DNA of 64,000 nucleotides, taken from the NCBI GenBank assembly GCA_008828725.1, contig MEHQ01001173.1, forward strand, positions 343,470-407,469, written 5' to 3'. The translations under genes and the position numbers were made by a program. Shown piece after piece: positions 13,011 through 22,940 of this stretch. Within the stretch, counting starts at the first letter, position 1, and each line of letters opens with the position of its first letter. This DNA is from Saccharina japonica (Eukaryota > Sar > Phaeophyceae > Laminariales > Laminariaceae). The notes under the pieces are model-generated. The model was not told the DNA's origin. It made no database searches and saw only the letters and a program-made list of their open reading frames with translations.

Positions 13011-13544
13011 GTCGGTAATATTCGAAGCCGCATAAAGCTGCAACGCGAAATACTATTGTTGCTATGACATTAACAAAGCAAAAACAATGGGGCAAACTGA
13101 TAATTGGCCAACTTAACTTAGAGTATATTTGCAAAGGGCATCGCTCCGACGGTCTAGTCGTTACCCTCGAATGCTACTGCAAGTTGATTCCTGAGTTCGG
13201 ACCCCAACCGTTGTGAGGGTTTTAAAACATATCGATCGTTTCATGAGGGGGGACACAATTTGCATGGATTCGTCACTTGGTTACATTTGATTGGCAAGGC
13301 ATAAGCGAATGTCACCCTTTCAGATATGACTGGTGAAACGTTGGTCAGGCGTCAGTAGAGTAATTTATATGGGGGCACCGCGTTATTGGTATAATTTTGT
13401 TAAGTATTCACGTCAATTTGAGCCAGTCTGAACAACTGGAAACCTTTAGAAAGCTCTCAGCCTAGTCAGTGCATAAGTTATAGGGGAGTGAATAATAAGA
13501 ACGTCAGCCTGAGCCCGATTTTAGGTTTCTTGGGAGATGGCTTT

Positions 13545-14140
13545 TACTGTACCAGATATGTGTGAAGCTGCAGCAGCAGAAAAACGACCGGTGTACATAC
13601 ATACCAAGGGATCAGTTTATCACGGCCACCGCGAGCTGGGGAACCAACACCCACAAGCCAAACCAAACGCCACCCGCCTGGTCCGGCGGCGCCATGGGTA
13701 CTAGAAACACGATAGTGCTGGTATTTCGGAGTCGCGGTCCTGGCAAACTACCGCACTCGGGATCGGCGTAGGGTGAGATCTTGCAACAAACTATCTCAAA
13801 TTTTACCAGCAGACTTTTTTTGTCGGCAGATCATCAGATGGTCTAGACGCCTTTGCTGAGGAGAAAAATGTCAAGGAGCCACAGGGCGTTACCAGATACC
13901 TGGTATATATGAAGCTGCAGCATCAGGGGGAAAAACTGGTGTACATATCATACATAAGAAGGAATCAGTTTATCACGGCCACCGAGATCTGCCCACAAGA
14001 CAAAACAAACGCTACACGCCTGGTCCGGCGACGCCATGGGTACTAGAAACACGATAGTAGTGCCGGTATTCAGGAGTCGTGGGCCTGGTACCTACAGCAC
14101 TCGGGATCGGCGTAGGGTGATCTTGCAACAAGAACTAAAA
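13545..14140. repeat. Diverged tandem duplication, 342-bp spacing
   Basis: Two copies (about 13545-13800 and 13885-14140) share 'ATCAGTTTATCACGGCCACC', 'CGCCATGGGTACTAGAAACA' and 'TCGGGATCGGCGTAGGGTGA' in the same order. Equivalent bases lie 342 bp apart. Indels disturb any common frame, so coding is unlikely. Confidence 0.85.
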
Positions 14141-14280
14141 AAATTCCAGCAGAATACGAGTACGTACCCAGGAAGGAGTAATCAGCCGAATTATGGAAAG
14201 ACAGCAGTCACAATCAGCCATGGTTATAATCACGTCTGATAATCAAGATTCAGAAGTCATGATTACATATAAGCATGTCT

Positions 14281-14666
14281 AATAATCCAGAAGAAGTGAA
14301 ATGGTCAAAGGTCTGCAGGCGCGAGCAGCAGGCATCGCTGCTACTGTACCCGACCAAGCAGTGTGCTCGCGATCGCTGCTGGACATGGGCTGGGCCATCC
14401 TGCTGCTGCTTGATGCTGCTGCTGCTGCTGCTGCATTTTGCTTTGATCCGGCACGGACGGCTGCTGCCGTGACGCGTGGGCAGTCATCGCTGCGAGCACT
14501 GGAGCTCCGCGAGACAAGCGGGCTCGGATGCATAACCTATTGTGGCCTGTGTGGTAGAGAGTGCTTACCCCAGGAGTTGCTACTGTTCAAGTGCAAGCAG
14601 CGTCACGCGCAGAGAGTACAACCAGCTCGAACGAAGCCGTCCAACATCATTATTACGTACGAGTAG
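14281..14666. other. CTG-rich microsatellite and overlapping open frames
   Basis: A short imperfect CTG tract (about 14399-14436) opens frames on both strands that give Ala/Leu-rich or Ser/Ala-rich peptides. The 121-codon plus-strand frame has no recognisable domain. I do not call a gene. Confidence 0.45.
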
Positions 14667-14844
14667 CAAAGGAGCTGAGCTTTGGAGCTTTTAAGTCGTT
14701 CATCATGACGGGGATATTTGACTGGTTCTGATTGGTTCCTTTTTTAAAGGTCTAAAGTTTCGTTTTTCGTTTCAACTGTATCGAGTGACATAAACACATA
14801 AGGAGAGCCGGAAACGGCAAGAATACGCGTTCATTGGCGCCCCT

Positions 14845-15165
14845 AACTGTACGAGGAGGAACGGAATGTGTTACGTAGAGATGAGAAAAATAGGCGAATG
14901 TGACATGGAGAAGTTTGGTACACTACAGGAAGTAGTAGCGAGAAAACGAACGCTATCCTAGAAAATAGATGGTGGCCACAGGCGGCGAAATAGGGAGAGG
15001 AGAAGATTAGCAAAAAGCTTGTATCCAACATATGGAAACTACGAAATGAGCGCCCAACTGTTGGACATGTATCTACTGGGAGCAGAAACGGTTGCTCCGC
15101 CTCGAAAGGGATGCATGGTCAATGGTCAAAAGACTAAGGCAAGCAACAAACGAGCCCCCCTCCCC
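14845..15165 (+). mobile_element. 5'-truncated LINE 3' end
   Basis: The sequence matches the C-terminal coding and 3' part of the LINE at 2.7-3.0 kb, in the opposite orientation: the 'GATGGTGGCCACAGGCGGCG' block, 'AAATGAGCGCCCAACTGTTG', then the tail 'GGTCAATGGTCAAAAGACTA' and 'AGGCAAGCAACAAACGAG' before a C-rich end. 5' truncation is typical of LINE insertion. From 14906 onward it is repeated at 21381. Confidence 0.88.
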
Positions 15166-15334
15166 GCCTTGCCAAGAAGAAGGGGATCATCTCTCTTGCC
15201 ACCACGAGGGGAACCCCACCCCCTTTCTGCAGAATAGGGGACTCCCCCATCAGTAACCCCCGCCCGAAAGGGTGCCCCCCCCTCCCGAAAGGGTCTATGG
15301 TCATGCGACTACGACGGACGTGCACTAAAGGAAG

Positions 15335-15849
15335 TATATTTATAGGTGGGCGTCGGTTGGCGACGACGCTGTAAAACATGTCTCTCACTGCGTGAGCTAC
15401 TAGACAACCAGGGTGCCTTTTTTTTTATTTTTTGGCGGTCACCAAGGCTGGAGGTCTTGTTAGATCATTTGAGCGGGGTGGAGAACATTTGCTCCGCACA
15501 AGGGGGATGATCGCATCACGTACAAATAGTGTGTATATGGTAAGGCATCCGCGAGGCAGCTACATAGTGCTCACATTGTTGTCTCAGGAAGTGGCCACAC
15601 CAGAAATTAAATTAACTCATTGAAGCTGTCATCCATATGCAAGTCCGCCTCAGAGGCGTTTCTTAGCAGGATGCAGCTCACCCTCCATGCGACTCGCCCA
15701 ATACCTCACGGCGCTTCGTGCTCGGTGCTGGCAATGTCTGCCTGGTCAGTGAAAACCCGACATGCTCCGTCCCGGCATTGTAGGGATGCGAGGGTCTATG
15801 GTCATACGACTACGGCCATGTATGAAAAAGTACATCCCCTCCCCCCCCA
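15335..15849 (+). mobile_element. C-tailed SINE-like element, copy 1
   Basis: A roughly 515-bp non-coding unit. It starts with an AT-rich TATATTTATAGG segment and a GCGTCG/CGACGC hairpin, runs through T-rich and unique parts and a CCGCCTCaGAGGCG palindrome, and ends with 'GGGATGCGAGGGTCTATGGT', 'CATACGACTACGGCCATG' and a C run. The last 55 or so bases are homologous to the LINE 3' tail. The 5' head does not resemble a tRNA, 5S or 7SL RNA that I recognise. Mobilisation by the LINE is inferred from the shared tail. Confidence 0.8.
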
Positions 15850-15859
15850 TAAGTATAAT

Positions 15860-16357
15860 ATTTATTTATAGGTTAGGTTGGCGTCGGTTGGCGACGACGC
15901 TGTAAAACATGTCTCTCCCTGCGTGAGCTAGACAACCAGGGTACTGCTTTTTTGTGTTTTGGCGGTCATCAAGGCGGGCGGTCTTGTTAGACCATTTGTG
16001 CGGGATTCAGAACCTCAACTCCGCACAAGGGGAATGATCGTATCACGAAGTGTGTATATGATAAGCCACCCACGAGGCAGATACATAGTAATACCCATTG
16101 CTGTCTCTAGAAGTGGCCACTCCAGAAATTAAACATTCATTGGAGGCTCGTCCATACGCAAGTCCGCCTCAGAGGCGGTTCTTAGCAGGATGCAGCTCAC
16201 CCTCCATGCGACTCGCCCAGTACCTCTCAGTGCTCGGCGCTTGGTGCAAGCAATGTCTGCCTGGTTGGTGAAAACCCAACGTGCTCCGTCCCGGCGTTGT
16301 GGGGATGCTTATACGACTACGGCCATGCACAACATGAGTACACCGCCCTCCCCCCAC
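15860..16357 (+). mobile_element. C-tailed SINE-like element, copy 2
   Basis: A second unit directly abuts copy 1, beginning ATTTATTTATAGGTTAGG and ending 'AACATGAGTACACCGCCC'. It differs from copy 1 by scattered substitutions and small indels, so the two are separate insertions or an old tandem, not one read twice. Confidence 0.8.
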
Positions 16358-16475
16358 ACAACTCATGAATTGCCTGCCTGCACTATGCCCTCTCTAACAT
16401 GCCTCGCCCCCTTGGCTCCACCTTACTCACCCCAAAATAGCATTGCCCCCCGCACACCTCCCAATGCCTGGCATA

Positions 16476-16830
16476 CCTTCCCCTCCCCCCTCCCTAACGT
16501 GGTGCTATGTAATTTTTGGGGAAGCACGTATTGAGCGCCCAAGTGGCGGAGGTGACTCTCTCAGGCGTGGGAACGGTGCCTTGTCTCGAAAGGGGTGCAT
16601 GGTCAATGGTGAAATGACTGAGGCGAGCAACAAATGAGTACCCCTGCCCTTTCATTAACGGCCTCCTCCTCGAAAGGGTTGCGTGGTCAATCGTTAAATA
16701 ACTAAGGCAAGTAACAAATAAGCACGCCCTCCCGTCCAATCGCCCCCCGTCCTCCGCTTCAAAAGGGATGTAGGGTCAATGGTCAAATGTTTAAGACAAA
16801 CCACCGACGAGTACAACCCCCCACCCCCCC
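16476..16830 (+). repeat. Serial array of LINE-type 3' tails
   Basis: Three tails follow one another on the same strand: a 5'-truncated LINE end (to about 16640), then 'GTGGTCAATCGTTAAATAAC...' (about 16675-16735), then 'GGTCAATGGTCAAATGTTTA...' (about 16765-16820). Each ends in a GAGTAC- or AAGCACG-type terminus and a C-rich run. This is what repeated insertion into, or next to, earlier C-tails would leave. Confidence 0.75.
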
Positions 16831-17220
16831 CCAGCTTCTCCCCGGCCCATCAAAACCTTGTGTTCGTTTTGGCCTGCCTTTCTTTCCACGCCAGGTCCCC
16901 GGTGGTGAGGCGAGATGTCCGGATCTCAGACCATTCCTCCGCCATATAGGCCTGAATGTCCAGGGTAAATAGAACATGGGAACGCGGTGAACCCCCGTCA
17001 TACTGGCACTCGACGTCTTCTGTTTCCTGTTCGCTTGCCTTAGAAACTCGCACGCCTCCGCCGAGCGTGTCACCTGTCATTGTTTTAATCGTCAAATAAC
17101 TAAGGCAAGTAACAAATGAGCACGCCCTCCCGCCCAATCGCCCCCCGTCCTCCGCCTCAAAAGGGGTGTAGGGTCGATGTTCAAATTTCTAAGACAAACC
17201 ACCGACGAGTACAACCCCTC
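16831..17220 (+). repeat. Second tail-bearing repeat family (RP) plus tails
   Basis: About 250 bp starting at 'CAGCTTCTCCCCGGCCCATC' runs into a LINE-type tail ('GTCAAATAACTAAGGCAAGT', 17090-17135) and then a further tail with 'TTTCTAAGACAAACCACC' (to 17215). The RP body is unrelated to the C-tailed SINE body. Its antisense strand is open for about 95 codons in several copies, but its sense orientation is defined by the tail, so I treat the open frame as incidental. Confidence 0.65.
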
Positions 17221-17289
17221 CCCCTAGCTTCTCCCCGGCCCATCTGAACCTCATATTCGTTTTGGCCTGCCTTTCTTTCCACTCCAGGT

Positions 17290-17870
17290 TATCTTTCTAT
17301 TCGTATCTATCATACTATCCACCTTATCTTACTGATATACTGACTGACAGAAGTAGCCCTTTCTTTCACGCCAAATCCTCCGTGGTGAGGCTATGATATA
17401 TCCGGTCTACAAGATCCCGTTTTCCTGCCGCAAGTTAGGACCTGAATTCCAGAGGTGGAGAGAACATGGGAAGCGGTGAACCCACGGCATGACTAGGTAC
17501 TTCGCCGTCTTCCACGTTCCATGTATCAGATTGTCACCTTTTTAGTAAACTCGACAACGCCATCCGCCGACCCGTAAGTCAGCCTGTCATGTTGTTCATG
17601 AGAAAATGACAGTGAACCTCGCGTGAAGGCAGTGCGAAAGTTCTTAACAGGAGGGGAATAATATGCACGGAAAGAAGTGAATACCCTATGTTGATCCCGG
17701 GGGTTCACCGCGTTCCCATGTTATCTTCGGCGCCATGGACGTTAAGAGCCTCAATGGTGGTATGGAACACGAGTCTGAGATTGGACATCGCACCTTACTA
17801 ACCGCGACTGCGTGAAAGAAAGGAGCCAGATAACGAACGTGAAGGTTTTGATGGGCCGCGGGACTAAAGG
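17290..17870. repeat. Indel-rich copy of the RP palindrome
   Basis: This segment aligns to 23755-24290 but with many one- or two-base insertions and deletions, for example 'CTTCGGCGCCATGGACGTTA' against 'CTTCGCCCTGGACGTTA'. The indel pattern resembles uncorrected long-read sequence more than biological divergence. Treat base-level features here as unreliable. Confidence 0.6.
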
Positions 17871-17889
17871 ACTGGAGGAGGGGTGGGGG

Positions 17890-17976
17890 GGGGTGGAGGG
17901 GGGGGGCGTACTCGTTTGTTGCTTGCCTTAGTCATTTGACCATTGACCACGCATCCCTTTCGAGACGGAGCAAGGA
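17890..17976 (-). mobile_element. Solo LINE 3' tail
   Basis: Minus strand: 'GGGATGCGTGGTCAATGGTC', 'AAATGACTAAGGCAAGCAAC', AAACGAGTACG and a C run. Almost identical to the tail of the LINE at 2.7 kb. It lies immediately 3' of a C-tailed SINE, in the same orientation. Confidence 0.8.
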
Positions 17977-18500
17977 GGGGGGGGGGGGTGTACTCATGTT
18001 GTGCACGGCCGTAGTCATATGACCATAGACCCTCGCATCCCTACAATGCCGGGACGGAGCGCGTTGGGTTTTCACCAACCAGGCAGATATTGCTTGCACC
18101 AAGCGCGAAACGCCGTGAGGTATTGGGCGAGTCGCATGGAGGGTGAGCTGCATCCTGCTAAGAACCGCCTCTGAGGCGGACTTGCATATGGACGACAGCT
18201 TCAATGAGTTAATTTAATTTCTGGTGTGGCTACTTCCGGAGACAGCAATGGGTTTTACTATGTAACTGCCTCGCGGACGCCTTACCATATTAACACTACG
18301 TGATACGACCATTCCCCTTGTGCGGAACAAAGGTTCTCCACCCCGCACAAATGATCTACTCGACCGCCAGCTTTGGTGACCGCCAAAAAAAAATAACAAA
18401 AAAAACGGCACCCTGGTTGTCTAGCTCACGCAGCGAGTGGCGTGTTTTACAGCGTCGTTGCCAACCGACGCCAACCCAACCTATAAATATATCATATATT
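17977..18500 (-). mobile_element. C-tailed SINE-like element, cleanest copy
   Basis: The most regular copy of the family, from a run of 12 C (G at 17977-17988 on the plus strand) back to an AT-rich 5' edge near 18500. It contains the TATAAATATA-like 5' segment, T-rich tract, CCGCCTCTGAGGCGG palindrome and LINE-like tail in order. About 520 bp long, non-coding. Confidence 0.82.
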
Positions 18501-18820
18501 AGGGGGGCGTTAGGGGGGGCAACTCACACTGCACCAGGCGGAAGCGAGAGGGAGAACTGTATATGAGCCCCGAGTTTTTCGCGCGGGAACGGGCGCCCAA
18601 ATGGAAGCGGTAGGGTAAGCCACGCACCTCGCCCGGCGCCATGATCGCGACCACCTGGAGCCAATGACCAACGCCTATGAAAGTAGAGGGTGCTAACGCC
18701 CCACCCTTNCCATCCAGAACCGTGGCAGGATCTTGAGTGTCGATCATGTCGCCCGGCTGATTGGGGTGTACTCTTGCCATGCATGGCCGTAGTCGTATGA
18801 CCATAGACCCTCGCATCCNG
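18501..18820. other. Single-copy block bounded by ambiguous bases, with a SINE tail
   Basis: 18501-18756 is found nowhere else in the window. Single N bases lie at 18709 and 18819. 18757-18818 is a minus-strand SINE-type tail that stops exactly at the second N, where sequence jumps into the inverted RP copy. The layout suggests a join made during assembly. Confidence 0.55.
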
Positions 18821-19845
18821 AAACAGGAAACGGAAGACGGCGAGTACCAGTATGACCGGGGGTTCACCGCGTTCCCATGTTCTCTCCACCCTGGGAATTC
18901 AGGCCTATATGGCGGAGGAACGGTCTGAGATCCGGATATCTCGCCTCACCACCGGGGACCTGGCGTGGAAAGAAAGGCTACTTCTGTAGCATATACATAG
19001 ATAAGCGTGGATAGATGATAGATACGAATAGAAAGATAACCTGGAGTGGAAAGAAAGGCAGGCCAAAACGAATATGAGGTTCAGATGGGCCGGGGAGAAG
19101 CTAGGGGGAGGGGTTGTACTCGTCGGTGGTTTGTCTTAGAAATTTGAACATCGACCCTACACCCCTTTTGAGGCGGAGGACGGGGGGCGATTGGGCGGGA
19201 GGGCGTGCTCATTTGTTACTTGCCTTAGTTATTTGACGATTAAAACAATGACAGGTGACACGCTCGGCGGAGGCGTGCGAGTTTCTAAGGCAAGCGAACA
19301 GGAAACAGAAGACGTCGAGTGCCAGTATGACGGGGGTTCACCGCGTTCCCATGTTCTATTTACCCTGGACATTCAGGCCTATATGGCGGAGGAATGGTCT
19401 GAGATCCGGACATCTCGCCTCACCACCGGGGACCTGGCGTGGAAAGAAAGGCAGGCCAAAACGAACACAAGGTTTTGATGGGCCGGGGAGAAGCTGGGGG
19501 GGGGTGGGGGGTTGTACTCGTCGGTGGTTTGTCTTAAACATTTGACCATTGACCCTACATCCCTTTTGAAGCGGAGGACGGGGGGCGATTGGACGGGAGG
19601 GCGTGCTTATTTGTTACTTGCCTTAGTTATTTAACGATTGACCACGCAACCCTTTCGAGGAGGAGGCCGTTAATGAAAGGGCAGGGGTACTCATTTGTTG
19701 CTCGCCTCAGTCATTTCACCATTGACCATGCACCCCTTTCGAGACAAGGCACCGTTCCCACGCCTGAGAGAGTCACCTCCGCCACTTGGGCGCTCAATAC
19801 GTGCTTCCCCAAAAATTACATAGCACCACGTTAGGGAGGGGGGAG
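18820..19845. repeat. Left arm of a roughly 1-kb inverted repeat
   Basis: The reverse complement of this block matches about 20025-21040 and also about 22941-24000. It contains RP bodies, three or more LINE-type tails (minus strand) and a truncated LINE 3' end at 19690-19840. The spacer between the arms (19846-20024) is a G/C-homopolymer-rich tract. Confidence 0.8.
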
Positions 19846-20024
19846 GGGAAGGTACAGCAGGCAGGGAGGTGGCGGGGGGCATGTCTTGGGGGGGAAGGGA
19901 GCAGGGGGCGGCGCATGATTTAGGAGGGGCGGTGGGCAAGGCAAATATCAAAGGTGGTCCCCCCCGAAGCATGCCCCCCTCCCCCCCTCCCATGCCTTGT
20001 ATGTACCTTCCCCTCCCCCCTCCC

Positions 20025-21340
20025 TAACATGGTGTTATGTAATATATTGGGGAAGCACGTATTGAGCGCCCAAGTAGCGGAGATGTCTCTCTTAGGAGTA
20101 GGAACGGTGCCCCGTCTCGAAAGGGGTGCATGGTCAATGGTGAAATGACTGAGGCAAGCAACAAATGAGTACCCCTGCCCTTTCATTAACGGCCTCCTCC
20201 TCGAAAGGGTTGCGTGGTCAATCGTTAAATAACTAAGGCAAGTAACAAATAAGCACGCCCTCCCGTCCAATCGCCCCCCGTCCTCCGCTTCAAAAGGGAT
20301 GTAGGGTCAATGGTCAAATGTTTAAGACAAACCACCGACGAGTACAACCCCCCACCCCCCCCCAGCTTCTCCCCGGCCCATCAAAACCTTGTGTTCGTTT
20401 TGGCCTGCCTTTCTTTCCACGCCAGGTCCCCGGTGGTGAGGCGAGATGTCCGGATCTCAGACCATTCCTCCGCCATATAGGCCTGAATGTCCAGGGTAAA
20501 TAGAACATGGGAACGCGGTGAACCCCCGTCATACTGGCACTCGACGTCTTCTGTTTCCTGTTCGCTTGCCTTAGAAACTCGCACGCCTCCGCCGAGCGTG
20601 TCACCTGTCATTGTTTTAATCGTCAAATAACTAAGGCAAGTAACAAATGAGCACGCCCTCCCGCCCAATCGCCCCCCGTCCTCCGCCTCAAAAGGGGTGT
20701 AGGGTCGATGTTCAAATTTCTAAGACAAACCACCGACGAGTACAACCCCTCCCCCTAGCTTCTCCCCGGCCCATCTGAACCTCATATTCGTTTTGGCCTG
20801 CCTTTCTTTCCACTCCAGGTTATCTTTCTATTCGTATCTATCATCTATCCACGCTTATCTATGTATATGCTACAGAAGTAGCCTTTCTTTCCACGCCAGG
20901 TCCCCGGTGGTGAGGCGAGATATCCGGATCTCAGACCGTTCCTCCGCCATATAGGCCTGAATTCCCAGGGTGGAGAGAACATGGGAACGCGGTGAACCCC
21001 CGGTCATACTGGTACTCGCCGTCTTCCGTTTCCTGTTTCCTTGCCTTAGAAACTCGCACGCCTCCGCCGAGCGTGTCACCTGTCATTTTGTTCAAGGAGA
21101 AAAAAATGACAGGTGACACGCTCGGCGGAGGCGTGCGAGTTTCTAAGGCGAGGGGAAAATAAGCGGAAGACGGTGAGTACCAGTGTGACCGGGGGTTCAC
21201 CGCGTTCCCATGTTATCTTCGCCCTGGACGTTAAGGCCTATATGGTGGAGGAACGGTCTGAGATCTGGACATCGCGCCTTACTACCGCGGACCTGGCGTG
21301 GAAAGAAAGGCAGGCCAAAACGAACGTGAGGTTTTGATGG
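20025..21340. repeat. Right arm of the inverted repeat and RP palindrome
   Basis: Contains a LINE 3' fragment (20045-20170), serial tails (to about 20350), an RP body and tails (to 20750), then a palindrome whose arms (about 20878-21090 and 21106-21330) meet at a GACAGGTGACACGCTCGGCG motif near 21098. The sequence is nearly identical to the corresponding part of 22941-24290. Confidence 0.8.
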
Positions 21341-21361
21341 GCCGGGGACAAGCTGGGGGGG

Positions 21362-21380
21362 AGATGTGTATAAGAGACAG
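21362..21380 (+). other. Tn5/Nextera mosaic-end adapter inside the contig
   Basis: AGATGTGTATAAGAGACAG is present in full. This is the 19-base Tn5 mosaic end used in tagmentation libraries, and is not expected in a eukaryotic genome. It translates as the 'MCIRDS' peptide known from contaminated database entries. It lies exactly between sequence continuing the RP palindrome on the left and sequence starting mid-LINE at 21381 on the right. The two sides therefore need not be neighbours in the genome. Confidence 0.96.
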
Positions 21381-21640
21381 TGGAGAAGTTTGGTACACTA
21401 CAGGAAGTAGTGGCGAGAAAACGAGCGCTATCCTAGAAAACAGATGGTGGCCACAGGCGGCGAAACAGGGAGAGGAGAAGATTAGCAAAAAGCTTGTATC
21501 CAACATATGGAAACTACGAAATGAGCGCCCAACTGTTGGACATGTATCTACTGGGAGCAGAAACGGTTGCTCCGCCTCGAAAGGGATGCATGGTCAATGG
21601 TCAAAAGACTAAGGCAAGCAACAAACGAGCCCCCCTCCCC
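21381..21640 (+). mobile_element. LINE 3' end, second copy of 14906-15165
   Basis: Matches 14906 onward with a constant offset of 6475 and a few substitutions. Unlike the copy at 14.9 kb it begins abruptly at the adapter, without the additional LINE sequence upstream, so the truncation here is technical. Confidence 0.85.
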
Positions 21641-21809
21641 GCCTTGCCAAGAAGAAGGGGATCATCTCTCTTGCCACCACGAGGGGAACCCCACCCCCTT
21701 TCTGCAGAATAGGGGACTCCCCCATCAGTAACCCCCGCCCGAAAGGGTGCCCCCCCCTCCCGAAAGGGTCTATGGTCATGCGACTACGACGGACGTGCAC
21801 TAAAGGAAG

Positions 21810-22324
21810 TATATTTATAGGTGGGCGTCGGTTGGCGACGACGCTGTAAAACATGTCTCTCACTGCGTGAGCTACTAGACAACCAGGGTGCCTTTTTTTT
21901 ATTTTTTGGCGGTCACCAAGGCTGGAGGTCTTGTTAGATCATTTGAGCGGGGTGGAGAACATTTGCTCCGCACAAGGGGGATGATCGCATCACGTACAAA
22001 TAGTGTGTATATGGTAAGGCATCCGCGAGGCAGGCTACATAGTGCTCACATTGTTGTCTCAGGAAGTGGCCACACCAGAAATTAAATTAACTCATTGAAG
22101 CTGTCATCCATATGCAAGTCCGCCTCAGAGGCGTTTCTTAGCAGGATGCAGCTCACCCTCCATGCGACTCGCCCAATACCTCACGGCGCTTCGTGCTCGG
22201 TGCTGGCAATGTCTGCCTGGTCAGTGAAAACCCGACATGCTCCGTCCCGGCATTGTAGGGATGCGAGGGTCTATGGTCATACGACTACGGCCATGTATGA
22301 AAAAGTACATCCCCTCCCCCCCCA
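21810..22324 (+). mobile_element. C-tailed SINE-like element (repeat of copy 1)
   Basis: Equivalent to 15335-15849 at offset 6475 with almost no change, so it belongs to the same duplicated or misassembled block rather than to an independent insertion. Confidence 0.78.
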
Positions 22325-22334
22325 TAAGTATAAT

Positions 22335-22832
22335 ATTTATTTATAGGTTAGGTTGGCGTCGGTTGGCGACGACGCTGTAAAACATGTCTCTCCCTGCGTG
22401 AGCTAGACAACCAGGGTACTGCTTTTTTGTGTTTTGGCGGTCATCAAGGCGGGCGGTCTTGTTAGACCATTTGTGCGGGATTCAGAACCTCAACTCCGCA
22501 CAAGGGGAATGATCGTATCACGAAGTGTGTATATGATAAGCCACCCACGAGGCAGATACATAGTAATACCCATTGCTGTCTCTAGAAGTGGCCACTCCAG
22601 AAATTAAACATTCATTGGAGGCTCGTCCATACGCAAGTCCGCCTCAGAGGCGGTTCTTAGCAGGATGCAGCTCACCCTCCATGCGACTCGCCCAGTACCT
22701 CTCAGTGCTCGGCGCTTGGTGCAAGCAATGTCTGCCTGGTTGGTGAAAACCCAACGTGCTCCGTCCCGGCGTTGTGGGGATGCTTATACGACTACGGCCA
22801 TGCACAACATGAGTACACCGCCCTCCCCCCAC
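22335..22832 (+). mobile_element. C-tailed SINE-like element (repeat of copy 2)
   Basis: Equivalent to 15860-16357 at offset 6475. After 22832 the two blocks differ by noisy C-rich sequence up to 22940, then align again at offset 6465. Confidence 0.78.
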
Positions 22833-22940
22833 CTCTGATATTTGCCTTGCCCCCGCCCCTCCCTAACATGCCCCGCCCCTGGCTCCCCTTACCCCCCCCA
22901 AGCATGCCCCCCGCCACACCTTCCCCATGCCTGGCATGTA

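Noticed and set aside
19191..19478. A 95-codon frame (and an overlapping 96-codon frame) conserved in several copies of the RP repeat
   Set aside because: It lies antisense to the element as defined by its tail, begins in tail sequence, and copies are too similar for conservation of a frame to mean selection.
21298..21612. 104-codon frame joining RP and LINE sequence
   Set aside because: Runs through the Tn5 mosaic end (the MCIRDS peptide), so it is a chimera.
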